NCBI GenBank assembly: GCA_020632655.1
Contig: JACKFD010000012.1
Coordinates: 1 to 64,000, forward strand
Origin: Spirochaetaceae bacterium
Lineage (GTDB): Bacteria > Myxococcota_A > UBA9160 > UBA4427
Length of the DNA: 64,000 nt
Direction of reading: 5' to 3'
Position 1 is the stretch's first letter. Each line of letters opens with the position of its first letter. The notes below the pieces were generated by a model that ran no database searches, was not told where the DNA came from, and saw nothing but the letters and a program-made list of their open reading frames with translations. Shown here piece by piece: positions 8,542 through 17,308 of the stretch. A program made the translations under genes and the position numbers.

Positions 8542-8894
8542 GGATTCCGTATGCGACGACGCGCGCCGGCGGCGCGCACCCGTGATCTGGCGATGCGAGC
8601 CGTGCCGCTCGTCGCCGCCTCTCGACCTCGTCGGACCCGCCCGCAGCGGCGCGCGCCGCGCGGAATCCGATCGAGCCCCCCGAAGACGCGCCGGACGGTA
8701 GCAGCGCTTTGCATCCCGCCCTCGCGATGACGATCGCGCGCCCGCTCTCGACCCGCGGGGTCACGCCGTTGCTCCGTCCCGCCGGCTGACGCGCGTCTCC
8801 CCGATCGACTAGCTTTGGCCATCCCTTCGCCCGCTCGCCCGTCCCGCGCCGAAGACGGCCGCAGCCCGCACCCCGAAGAGGAGCAGTCCAGTCC
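8542..8894. other. Divergent intergenic region
   Basis: A 353-bp gap between the exporter operon (minus) and the sulfotransferase/GT fusion (plus). No gene seen. It contains GCGCGCC-GGC-GGCGCGC, a tight hairpin at about 8561-8577, and a perfect inverted pair GGATTCCG (8542-8549) and CGGAATCC (8661-8668) bracketing the exporter-proximal part. No convincing -35/-10 pair was recognised. Confidence 0.4.
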
Positions 8895-11800
8895 ATGGCC
8901 GAACGAGCGAGGCGGCGCGCCCTCCTGGTCCTGGGCATGCACCGCAGCGGCACGTCCTGCGTCGCCCGGGTGGTGAATCTCCTCGGGCGAGGCATGGCGG
9001 CGCACCTGCGACCGCCGCGGGACGACAATCCGACTGGCTTCTGGGAGCCGCGCGAGCTGAGTGAGCTGAACGATCGGATCCTCTCCGTGCTCGGGACGGC
9101 CTGGCACGAGCCGCTTCCGTTGCCCGAAGGCTGGATGCAGCGCCCCGAGCTCGAACAGCCGACCCGCGCCCTGCGCCGGTTGCTTGCGGTCGAGCTCGAG
9201 CGTTCTCCCGACGTCGTGCTGAAGGACCCGCGGCTCTGCCTCCTCTTTCCTCTCTGGCGGGAGCTGCTGGCCGAGCTCGACTGCGAGGTGCAGTCCCTGC
9301 TCGTGGTGCGGGATGCGCGGGCGGTGGCGGCGTCACTCTCGCGCCGCGACGGGCTGCCCGACTGGCAGTCGGAGCTGCTCTGGCTGCAATCCGTGCTGTC
9401 GGCGGAGCTCGCGACCCGCGGTGAGCCGCGAGCGCTGGTCCACTACGAGGAGCTGGTGCGCGACTGGCGGAGTGCGCTGGCGGATGCGTCGCAGCGGCTG
9501 GCGCTGCCCCTGCCGTCCGACGGAACCGAGGCCGCTCGGGCCATCTCGAGCTTCGTGTCCAGGGACCTCGACCACGCCCCGATGCCGGACGCACCGCCGG
9601 GCAAGGACGGATCGGCCTGGATCGCCGAGGCGATGCGCGAGCTGGCGCGACCCGGCGCGCTCGAGGATGCCGAGACGAGGGGGCAGCTCGACCGGCTGCG
9701 GAGCGAGCTCGTGGCGGCGAACGTGTATCTCGCCCCGTTGCGCGCCATGGCCCGGGAGCAGGCGGCGCAGCGGGCGCGCGAGACCACTGCGATGCGAGAG
9801 CGTGAGCACGACCTCGAGCTCGAGCGGGATGCGCTTGCGGATCGGCTGCAGGAGGCCGAGGCCGGGCGGGCCACCGCCGACCGGAGGCTCGCGGTGCTGC
9901 GCGGTGTGCTCGAGCAGAGCGCGGACCTGCGGGAGCAGCTCTCGGATCGCGTCGAGCTGGTCGTCGAACGATTCACGTCGCGCACGGCCGAGATCGAGAC
10001 CGACCTCACGCAACGTCTGGAGGCGGCGCGCGACGCCGACGTAGAGCGGGCCCGCCAGCTCGAGCTGGTCGGCGAGCACGACCTTCGGCTGCGCGAGCTG
10101 ACCGCACGGCTGGCGGCACTCGAGGCCGAGGGCGAGCGGAGCCGGGCGGAGGAGGCCCGGGCGGCGCGGACTGCGCTCGAGGCCGCGCTCGAGTCCGCCG
10201 AGTCGGCGCGCCGCGAGGCGGAGGCCCGCGCGGCCCGCCTCGACGAGCGCGCCGCTTCGGCGGAGTCCGAGCTCGATGGCACCCGCCGCGAGCTGGAGGC
10301 GCACGCCGAAGCCCTGCAGAACCTGCTCGGCTCGCGCTCCTGGAAGCTGACCCGCCCGCTGCGGGCCTGGAAGCAGCGGGGCGTCGGGGGCGGGCGCGAA
10401 GCGGCCGTGCTCGAGGGGCCGATGGCCTGGGAGGAGCTGCTTCCGGGCCGCCCCTTCCGGCAACGCTTCCAGCCCCCCGTGTCCGAGCTGGCCGGGCTCG
10501 GGGTGGGTTTCTTCACGTACGGTCGGCGGAATCGGAGTCGCGTGCGTATCCGGCTCTTCGACGAGGGGGGCATGATGCGCTCGCGCCGACTCCTCGCGGA
10601 GACGACGCTCGAGGGAGAGGAGATCCAGGACGGCGCCGCGAGCGTGTTCCGGCTCCCGCGTCCGATCGAGGCCGCTTCCAGTCGGTCCCTATCGATCGAG
10701 ATCGAGTCCCTCGACGGTCGACCGGGCGAGAGCGTCAGTCCCGCCGTCGGCGGGCGTCTCTACGAGGGCCGGATCCTCTCGGCGAATCGGTCCCTCCCGA
10801 GGGCGAAGCGGAACGGTCTGCTCGTGCTCGACTTCCTGACGCGGTCGGCGATCGCGCGAAAGTCGTTCGCCTTCGTATCCGGTTGCCCGGGCGACGCCCA
10901 TCGCTACCGCTGCGAGCACCAGGCGGAAATGCTCCGGCTGCAGGGCTACGCCGTCGACGTGTTCCCGGCCGACGTGATGCCCTTCAGTCGACTACTCGAG
11001 TCCTATCAAGTCGTCGTCTGTCATCGCGTTCCGCATACCCGCGAGTTCGAGGCCTTCGTCGAGGCGGCTCGCGAACGGAAGGTGCGCGTCGTCTTCGATA
11101 CGGACGACCTCGTCTTCGCACCGGAGGTCGAGCATCAGATCGCGGCCCTCGACGACCTGTCGCCCTCGGAGCGCGATCTCTGGCTCGACGGCGTCCGGCG
11201 CTATCGCCGGAGCCTGCTGCTCTGCGACGCGATCGTGGTCAGCACGCCGGGATTGCAGGAGTCGATCCGGCGCCGCTTCGAGGTCGAGCCCTTCCTCTCG
11301 CGCAATCGTGCGAGCGATGAGATGGTCCAGGCGGCCGAGCGCGCCCGGAAGAGTCGGCAGCACAGCGGGCGCGCGCTGCGGCTCGCGTACCTGAGCGGTA
11401 CGGCCACCCACGAGCGCGACTTCGCGCAATGCGTGCCGGCGCTGCGGGCCGTGATGGAGCGGCACCCGACGGTGCATCTCGTCCTGGCCGGGCATATCCG
11501 GGTTCCGACCGAGCTTCTGGACTTCGAGGATCGCGTCGACCGGGTGCCCTTCATGCCGTGGCAGCAGCTGCCGGAGCTCTACGCGACGATCGACGTCAAC
11601 CTCGCCCCACTCGAGCCGGACAACGAGTTCACGGAGGGCAAGAGCGAGCTCAAGTACTTCGAGGCTGCGCTGGTCGGCGTGCCGACGCTCGCCAGTCCGG
11701 TCGGCGGCTTCCGGGATGCCATTCGGCACGGCCAGAACGGCTTCCTGTGTGGTACGCGCGAGGAGTGGACGACGGCGCTCGAGCAGATCGTCGCGCAGCC

Positions 11801-12998
11801 CTCCCTGCGCGAACGGATCGGCCGCACCGCCATGGAGGACGCCTACCGTCGCTACACCTCGCGGGGCGGCGCGAGCGAGACGGTGGCGATGTGGCTCGAT
11901 CTGCTCGGCGCGCACCCGGAGCCGGGCGCGAAGCTGTCGATCGCCTGGGTCCTGCGCGCGCCGATCGCCAATACCGGAGGCGGCTACAAGAAGGTCTTCC
12001 ATCTCGTCGAGCACCTCGCCTCGCGCGGCCACGAGGTGACGGTCTACGTCGAGCCGATCGCCCATCTCGAGGGCCTCTCGGAGCCGGAGATCGAGGCGTT
12101 CTGCCGGACGCATTTCGAGTGCGGCGCAGCCACGATCCGCGTCGGCCACGAGTCGATCGCGGATTGCGACGTCGCGATCGCGACGAACTGGCCGACCGCC
12201 TACGTCGTCGATCGGCTCGCCAACGCGCGGCTACGGGCCTACCTCGTCCAGGACGACGAAGGCGAGTTCTACGGCCGCGAGGATCCCCTGCGCCGCGAGG
12301 CCGCCGCGACCTACGACCTGCCGCTCCTGATCGTCGGCATGGGGCGCTATCTCGCCGAGCTCTTCGGAGGTCGCAACCGGCTCTCCTATCCGCACGTCGA
12401 CTTCGCCCTCGATGACGCCTTCTTCGGGGCTCGCGACGCGGTCGAGCAGAAGCTCGCGGGGCTCGCAACGACGAAGACGCCGAGCCTGCTCTTCTTCGCC
12501 CGCCCGGGCATCCCCCGGCGCGCGTTCGAGCTCGGCGTCGAGGCCCTGACCCGCTTCCACGAGGCCCGCCCCGACGTCGAGATCCGCCTCTACGGCCTCG
12601 ACGAGCCGCGGGATCTCCCGTTCCCCTACGTCGACCTCGGCATCGTCGACCAGTCGACGACCGCGGCGGAGATGCGCCGGGCGAGCGTCCACCTCTCCTT
12701 CTCACGGACGAATGCCTCGACCGTCATGTTCGAGGCCATGGCCTCGGGCGCGGTCGCCGTCGAGCTCGATGCGCCGGGCGTGCGCTCGCTGCTCGATGAT
12801 CCGTCGACCTGCCTGCTCTGCGACGACTCGCCGTCTGCCGTGGCGCGCGCGCTCGAGGAGCTCTTCGGCGACGGGCGACGCATGGAGCGGATCGCCCGGG
12901 CCGGGCTCGCCAGTGCCTCCCGATTGAGCGTCGAGTCGATGTGTCGGCAATTCGAGGAGATCCTGGTCCATCACGCGTTGGGCACTCGGGATGATTGA
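8895..12998 (+). CDS. Sulfotransferase-coiled coil-double GT4 fusion
   Basis: A 1367-residue multidomain protein. Residues ~8-210 resemble a PAPS-dependent sulfotransferase: the 5'-phosphosulfate loop is GMHRSGTS (14-21) and the 3'-phosphate motif is VVRDARAVAASLSRR. About 220 residues (roughly 259-478) are a Glu/Arg/Ala-rich coiled coil ending in LLGSRSWKLTRPLR, a linker seen in large glycosyltransferases. A possible beta domain follows. Then come two GT4-like (GT-B) units: ~656-1005, with FDTDDLVF and a C-terminal FTEGKSELKYFEAALVGVP, and ~1013-1360, with PIANTGGGYKK and SFSRTNASTVMFEAMASG. The gene overlaps the next one by eight bases. It is probably a glycan assembly and capping enzyme. 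Domain boundaries are estimates. Confidence 0.85.
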   Translation: MAERARRRALLVLGMHRSGTSCVARVVNLLGRGMAAHLRPPRDDNPTGFWEPRELSELNDRILSVLGTAWHEPLPLPEGWMQRPELEQPTRALRRLLAVELERSPDVVLKDPRLCLLFPLWRELLAELDCEVQSLLVVRDARAVAASLSRRDGLPDWQSELLWLQSVLSAELATRGEPRALVHYEELVRDWRSALADASQRLALPLPSDGTEAARAISSFVSRDLDHAPMPDAPPGKDGSAWIAEAMRELARPGALEDAETRGQLDRLRSELVAANVYLAPLRAMAREQAAQRARETTAMREREHDLELERDALADRLQEAEAGRATADRRLAVLRGVLEQSADLREQLSDRVELVVERFTSRTAEIETDLTQRLEAARDADVERARQLELVGEHDLRLRELTARLAALEAEGERSRAEEARAARTALEAALESAESARREAEARAARLDERAASAESELDGTRRELEAHAEALQNLLGSRSWKLTRPLRAWKQRGVGGGREAAVLEGPMAWEELLPGRPFRQRFQPPVSELAGLGVGFFTYGRRNRSRVRIRLFDEGGMMRSRRLLAETTLEGEEIQDGAASVFRLPRPIEAASSRSLSIEIESLDGRPGESVSPAVGGRLYEGRILSANRSLPRAKRNGLLVLDFLTRSAIARKSFAFVSGCPGDAHRYRCEHQAEMLRLQGYAVDVFPADVMPFSRLLESYQVVVCHRVPHTREFEAFVEAARERKVRVVFDTDDLVFAPEVEHQIAALDDLSPSERDLWLDGVRRYRRSLLLCDAIVVSTPGLQESIRRRFEVEPFLSRNRASDEMVQAAERARKSRQHSGRALRLAYLSGTATHERDFAQCVPALRAVMERHPTVHLVLAGHIRVPTELLDFEDRVDRVPFMPWQQLPELYATIDVNLAPLEPDNEFTEGKSELKYFEAALVGVPTLASPVGGFRDAIRHGQNGFLCGTREEWTTALEQIVAQPSLRERIGRTAMEDAYRRYTSRGGASETVAMWLDLLGAHPEPGAKLSIAWVLRAPIANTGGGYKKVFHLVEHLASRGHEVTVYVEPIAHLEGLSEPEIEAFCRTHFECGAATIRVGHESIADCDVAIATNWPTAYVVDRLANARLRAYLVQDDEGEFYGREDPLRREAAATYDLPLLIVGMGRYLAELFGGRNRLSYPHVDFALDDAFFGARDAVEQKLAGLATTKTPSLLFFARPGIPRRAFELGVEALTRFHEARPDVEIRLYGLDEPRDLPFPYVDLGIVDQSTTAAEMRRASVHLSFSRTNASTVMFEAMASGAVAVELDAPGVRSLLDDPSTCLLCDDSPSAVARALEELFGDGRRMERIARAGLASASRLSVESMCRQFEEILVHHALGTRDD

Positions 12999-13911
12999 CC
13001 CGGGCGATGCGGTGGCGGACGAGGCCGCGTCGGTCCCGACGTCCGATCGCGAGGGCGCCGATGCGTCGTCGCGGAAGCCCCGGCTCCCGTCCACGCGGAG
13101 CTCGTGGAAGCGCCTCGCGTCCAGGCTCAGCCACCCCGATCGCGTGGCCTACCAGGAGCGCCGTCGTGGCTTCCTGTCGGCCCACGTCGCACTCGATCGG
13201 GCGACCGGCATCGAGTTCGGCGCCTTCGATCTACCGACGGTGCCGGCCGCGCTCGGGCGATGCACGATCGCGGACATCCGGAGCGAGGTCGAGCTCGCCC
13301 GGCGCTTCGGCCATCCGATCGAAGACATCTGCCCGGTCGACTACGTCTACGACCCCGCGCGGCCGGTCGCCCAGCAGATCGATGGCCGCTTCGACTACGC
13401 GATCCTCTGCCACGTGATCGAGCACGTGCCCGACGTCATTCGGGCGCTGTGCGAGCTGCGAGAGCTGCTGGTCGAGGGCGGGATCCTCTTTCTCGCGGTA
13501 CCGGACAAGCGCGAGACCCCCGACGTCGGGCGACCGTCGACGACTCTCTCGCGACTGATCGAGCGCGCGCGGCAGCAGGCGACGGGGCCGTCCTTCAGCG
13601 AGGTCGCCGAGTTCGCGCTGGCCTGGCGGAGCGACGCCCGGACGCTCTACGACGATTCGGTCCGGCGCTTCTACGATGCGGTCGCCTACGAGCTCGCGCA
13701 TGGCACGCCGGACGTCCACTGCAACGTCTGGCGTGACGAGGAGCTCTTCGATCAGCTGCGCGAGCTGATTCGAGGTGGCTATCTGGCCGACCTCGAGATC
13801 GTCGGGACGCACCCGACGCAGTCACCCTTCAACGAGTTCTACGTCGCGCTGATGCGGGTCGGTGAGCGTGGGACGTTCGATCCTGCGCGCGGCGCGGCGG
13901 GTGACGGCTGA
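12991..13911 (+). CDS. SAM methyltransferase, single domain
   Basis: A 306-residue class I methyltransferase. CHVIEHVPDV is the post-motif region and LPTVPAALGRCTIADIRSE lies where the SAM-binding strand is expected. The protein matches the N-terminal half of the 1611-3512 enzyme block for block: CPVD, VPDKRETPDV, PDVHCNVWRDEE and PFNEFY. Its ATG lies inside the 3' end of the glycosyltransferase fusion (ATGATTGA), so translation is probably coupled. Methylation of a sugar or glycan end is inferred from context. Confidence 0.8.
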   Translation: MIDPGDAVADEAASVPTSDREGADASSRKPRLPSTRSSWKRLASRLSHPDRVAYQERRRGFLSAHVALDRATGIEFGAFDLPTVPAALGRCTIADIRSEVELARRFGHPIEDICPVDYVYDPARPVAQQIDGRFDYAILCHVIEHVPDVIRALCELRELLVEGGILFLAVPDKRETPDVGRPSTTLSRLIERARQQATGPSFSEVAEFALAWRSDARTLYDDSVRRFYDAVAYELAHGTPDVHCNVWRDEELFDQLRELIRGGYLADLEIVGTHPTQSPFNEFYVALMRVGERGTFDPARGAAGDG

Positions 13912-13956
13912 GCGAGACCCCGTTCGTCCGGAATTCCGATCGTCACAGGAGGTCCC

Positions 13957-15162
13957 ATGCCCGCCCCCCTCGCCGGAATCAAGGTCGTCGAGATCGCGAG
14001 CTTCGTCGCCGTGCCGGCCGCGGGCGCCCTGCTCGCGGATCTCGGGGCCGAGGTCGTGAAGGTCGAGGTGCCCTGGGGCGAGATCTATCGCCACTCGAGC
14101 CCCCGGCTGATGGGCATCGAGCACGACTTCCCGGCGGCCCCGCCCTTCCAGATGGACAATCGGGGCAAGCGTTCGCTCGGCATGGACCTCGCCCTGCCGC
14201 AGGCGCAGGAGGCCTTGCGGCGGGTGATCGACGGCGCCGACGTCGTGATCACGAACGTGCTGCCGGCGCGGCTCGTGAAGTACGGCCTCGATCCGGAGAC
14301 GCTGCGCGCAGCGAGGCCGGAGCTCGTCTTCGCACGGCTCTCGGGCTTCGGTGGCGATGGGGATCGCGCGAACGACCCGGCCTTCGACTACACGGCCTTC
14401 TGGGCGATGTCGGGGCTGATGGATCATCTGCACGACCGCGACGCGGCGCCGGGCTGGATGCGGCCGGGGGTGGGGGATCACTCGGCGTCGATGGCGATGG
14501 TGGTGGGGATCCTGGCGGCGCTGCGGATGCGGGATGCGACGGGCGAGGGGCAGGTCGTCGACGTCTCGCTCCAGCAGATCGGGCACTACATCAACGGCAA
14601 CGACATGGCCTATGCCCTCGCGACGGGCGAGCAGCCGCCCTATCACGATCGTCGTGCGCCGCGCAATCCGCTCTGGAACCACTACCCGACGCAGGACGGG
14701 CGCTGGCTCTTCCTCGTGATGATCGACTCGGATCGCTATTGGCCGCTGCTGGCCCGGGCGATCGGAAGGCCGGAGCTCGCGCGGGACGAGCGATTCAAGG
14801 GGGCGATCGAGCGGTTCAAGAACAATCGCGAGCTGGCGGCACTGCTCGAAGAGGTCTTCCTCGCACGCACGCTCGAGGCGTGGGGCGAGGCGCTCGCGAG
14901 CGAGCGGCTGATCTGGGCGCCGGTCCGGACGCTGGTCGAGGCCTCGCGGGACGCGAATGCGGCGAAGAGCGGGATGTTCCCGACGGTCGAGCATCCCGAC
15001 TACGGCGTCTTCCGGACGGTGGCGCCGCCCGTGCGGATGTCGGCTCACGAGATGACGGGCGGGACTGCGGCGCCGACGCTCGCGGCCGACACGGCGGCCG
15101 TGCTCGCGGAGGCGGGCGTCGACGACGAGACGATCGCGCTGATCGTGGCGTCCTCGAGCTAG
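13957..15162 (+). CDS. CaiB/BaiF family III CoA-transferase
   Basis: A 401-residue class III CoA-transferase, which moves CoA between carboxylic acids through an aspartyl-CoA intermediate. The N-terminus (LAGIKVVEIASFVAVPAAG) and ADLGAEVVKVE are family hallmarks. The likely catalytic Asp is in PGVGDHSASM. An ideal AGGAGG lies six bases before the ATG. It heads a short operon with a SnoaL-like protein and an EthD-like protein, which suggests activation of a carboxylic-acid substrate for catabolism. The substrate cannot be told from sequence. Confidence 0.9.
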   Translation: MPAPLAGIKVVEIASFVAVPAAGALLADLGAEVVKVEVPWGEIYRHSSPRLMGIEHDFPAAPPFQMDNRGKRSLGMDLALPQAQEALRRVIDGADVVITNVLPARLVKYGLDPETLRAARPELVFARLSGFGGDGDRANDPAFDYTAFWAMSGLMDHLHDRDAAPGWMRPGVGDHSASMAMVVGILAALRMRDATGEGQVVDVSLQQIGHYINGNDMAYALATGEQPPYHDRRAPRNPLWNHYPTQDGRWLFLVMIDSDRYWPLLARAIGRPELARDERFKGAIERFKNNRELAALLEEVFLARTLEAWGEALASERLIWAPVRTLVEASRDANAAKSGMFPTVEHPDYGVFRTVAPPVRMSAHEMTGGTAAPTLAADTAAVLAEAGVDDETIALIVASSS

Positions 15163-15184
15163 GCGCCGCGCGAAGGGAGAGGAC

Positions 15185-15634
15185 GTGTATACGCTGCAGG
15201 AGCTCTCGGATCGGGCGGAGATCCAGGATCTGCTCGTCGCGGAGGCGAGCGCGATGGATCTGCGCGAGTGGGCGCGCTGGGAGGCGTGCTTCACGCCCGA
15301 CGCGGAGATCGACTACTCCGGCAACGACGGCGCGGCGGGTCGGCCCGCGATGGTCGGTGCCTGGCTGGCGGAGGTGCTCGGTCGCTTCCACTCGACGCAG
15401 CATCTCTCCTCGAATGCCGAGATCGCGCTCGACGGGGATCGAGCGCGGGCGCGGACGATGCAGTACATCGCCGTGAAGATGGAGACCTCGCAGGACGTGC
15501 GGGTCGTCTTCTCGGGAATCTGGTTCCGGGACGAGCTCGTCCGCACGCAGGCGGGCTGGCGGATCGCGGCGCGCGTCGAGGAGCTCGCCTGGCGACACAA
15601 CTTCCCGGCGGACTTTCGACCTCCCGCGCGCTGA
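15185..15634 (+). CDS. SnoaL-like NTF2-fold protein
   Basis: A 149-residue protein of the NTF2/SnoaL-like fold, which includes small ketosteroid-isomerase-type enzymes and dehydratases. Visible features are the opening helix (ELSDRAEIQDLLVAEASAMD), CFTPDAEIDYSG, the HSTQHLSSNAEI strand and a closing GWRIAARVEELAW. The GTG start follows GGGAGAGG. It lies 22 bases downstream of the CoA-transferase and is probably co-transcribed. The reaction is unknown. Confidence 0.8.
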   Translation: MYTLQELSDRAEIQDLLVAEASAMDLREWARWEACFTPDAEIDYSGNDGAAGRPAMVGAWLAEVLGRFHSTQHLSSNAEIALDGDRARARTMQYIAVKMETSQDVRVVFSGIWFRDELVRTQAGWRIAARVEELAWRHNFPADFRPPAR

Positions 15635-15693
15635 GCGGGCCCGGGCGCGCGCGGCGGTGCCGGATGCCGATCGAATCGACGGAGGAGGCGCGG

Positions 15694-16026
15694 ATGCGAC
15701 GCTACAAGTTCCTGGTCTTCACGAACGCGGTCGACGGGCGCGACGAGGAGTTCAATCGCTGGTACGACGACGTGCATCTCGACGAGGTGATCGAGGTGCC
15801 GGGCTTCACTGGGGCCGAGCGTTATGCGCTGCGGCCCGGCCCCGGCGAGGACGCGCCACCCCATCGCTACCTCGCGATCTACGACATGGAGACCGACGAC
15901 GTAGGTGGCGCGATCGACGAGCTGATGCGGCGGGGCACGCAGGGCGGCTTCCGGATGACCGACGCACTCGCCCCCGACGCCCGCACCTGGCTCTACGAGG
16001 TCGTCACGCCGCATCGGCGACGATGA
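15694..16026 (+). CDS. EthD/DUF4286-like small protein
   Basis: A 110-residue dimeric alpha-beta barrel (ferredoxin-like) protein with the pattern KFLVFTNAVDGRDEEFNRWY, then DVHLDEVIEVPGF, typical of EthD-like proteins found in ring and side-chain degradation clusters. The start at 15694 is set by GGAGGAGG five bases upstream; the earlier in-frame ATG at 15664 has none. The 3' end overlaps the convergent MFS gene by 23 bases. Role unknown; probably accessory to the CoA-transferase. Confidence 0.75.
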   Translation: MRRYKFLVFTNAVDGRDEEFNRWYDDVHLDEVIEVPGFTGAERYALRPGPGEDAPPHRYLAIYDMETDDVGGAIDELMRRGTQGGFRMTDALAPDARTWLYEVVTPHRRR

Positions 16027-17308
16027 CCGCCGACGTCGGGTGGAGCGCGCGACGCCTCGCGGGCGCTCGGGCCTCGCTCGGCGCGGCCGCTCGCGTGATC
16101 GCCCGGAGCCGCGGGCGGAGGAAGGGGATCGCGAGGGCCGCGGTCAGGCCGAGCATCGCCACGCCCGTCGCGATCCCGAGGCGCGAGGCAGAGACGCCGA
16201 TTCCCAGCATCAACGCCGCGAGGCTCGCGGTCTCGTAGCCCTCCACCCGTCCGAACGTGCGGAGCTGCGTATGCGCCGGCGTCGCGACCTGGATCATCGT
16301 CGCGCCCGAGACCCACGCACAGCCGTTCGCGACGCCACAGGCCCCGAGCAGCGCGATCATCACGCCGGGCTGCCTCGCGAGGCCGAGGGCGAGGGTCGCG
16401 AGCGCAGAGAGGCCGAGACTCGTGACGAAGAGGGGAGCTCGCGCGGTGCGTCCTCCGAGTCCCGCGGCGAGCGCCGCACCGAGCATCGCCCCCACGCCCA
16501 ACGCCGCCGCGAGCGGACCGGCCCCGGCCGCGTCCAGGCCGAGCACGTCGCTCGCGAGCGCCGGCGTCGCGAGCTCGAGCGCGCCGCACAGTACGCTCGG
16601 AATCGCGACGCAGGCGGCGACGAAGCGACCGTCGCGATCCGGGTCCCGGGTCGTTCGGAGCGGGATCCGCCGGTCGGTGCCAGCAGACGCCCGCACGCGA
16701 TCGCCGGAGCGTCGCGCGACGTGCCCTCGGCTCGCGGACTCGGCGGTGGCGATGGACGCGATCGCGAGCAATCCCGTCGCGGCGCCGAGCGCCGTCTCGA
16801 GACCGCCGAGGCCCAGCAGCAGGGCGGCGCCGAGGGGGCCCGCCGTATCGCCCGCGCACTCCGCGAGCACCCGCGCCGCGTTCGTGCGCGCGAGCGCGTC
16901 GTCGTCTTCGGCGAGCTCGCGAGCCCGCACGTTCGACGCCGGGCGCGTGAGGGAGAGTGCGCCGGCCGTCGCCGTCGACACGAGGTAGAGGCCGGGCGCC
17001 GCGACATCAGCCGCGAGCATCGCGGCCAGCCCCCCGGCGAGCAGCGCCTGGACCGCATGGACGCGCGGCAGCAGCGCGCGCCGCGCGATCGCGCCACCCA
17101 CGCGGGCGAAGGCCGGCGCAGCAAGGGACGCGGCGGCGAGATGCGTCACGGCGACCAGGCTCGCCTCGAGCACGCCCCCGCGCGCCTGCGCGTGGATCAC
17201 GATCGCGAGCCAGAAGGCGGCCTCCGCCGTCGACGCCGCCGCGAGGCCGAGCACGTGGCGACGGAGCATCACGCTCGGTCGACGTCGTTGCGCGTCGAGC
17301 CGGCTCAT
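16004..17308 (-). CDS. MFS transporter
   Basis: A 434-residue integral membrane protein with about twelve hydrophobic segments in two halves, rich in Ala, Gly and Leu, consistent with a major-facilitator permease (MFS_1/MFS_3 type). The inter-half loop is basic (near residues 205-225, with DRRIPLRTTRDPDRDG). The ATG overlaps the stop of the upstream FAD oxidoreductase as ATGA, so the two are translationally coupled. The pair suggests a transporter for the oxidoreductase substrate or product. Direction and substrate are unknown. Confidence 0.8.
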   Translation of the reverse strand: MSRLDAQRRRPSVMLRRHVLGLAAASTAEAAFWLAIVIHAQARGGVLEASLVAVTHLAAASLAAPAFARVGGAIARRALLPRVHAVQALLAGGLAAMLAADVAAPGLYLVSTATAGALSLTRPASNVRARELAEDDDALARTNAARVLAECAGDTAGPLGAALLLGLGGLETALGAATGLLAIASIATAESASRGHVARRSGDRVRASAGTDRRIPLRTTRDPDRDGRFVAACVAIPSVLCGALELATPALASDVLGLDAAGAGPLAAALGVGAMLGAALAAGLGGRTARAPLFVTSLGLSALATLALGLARQPGVMIALLGACGVANGCAWVSGATMIQVATPAHTQLRTFGRVEGYETASLAALMLGIGVSASRLGIATGVAMLGLTAALAIPFLRPRLRAITRAAAPSEARAPARRRALHPTSAVIVADAA

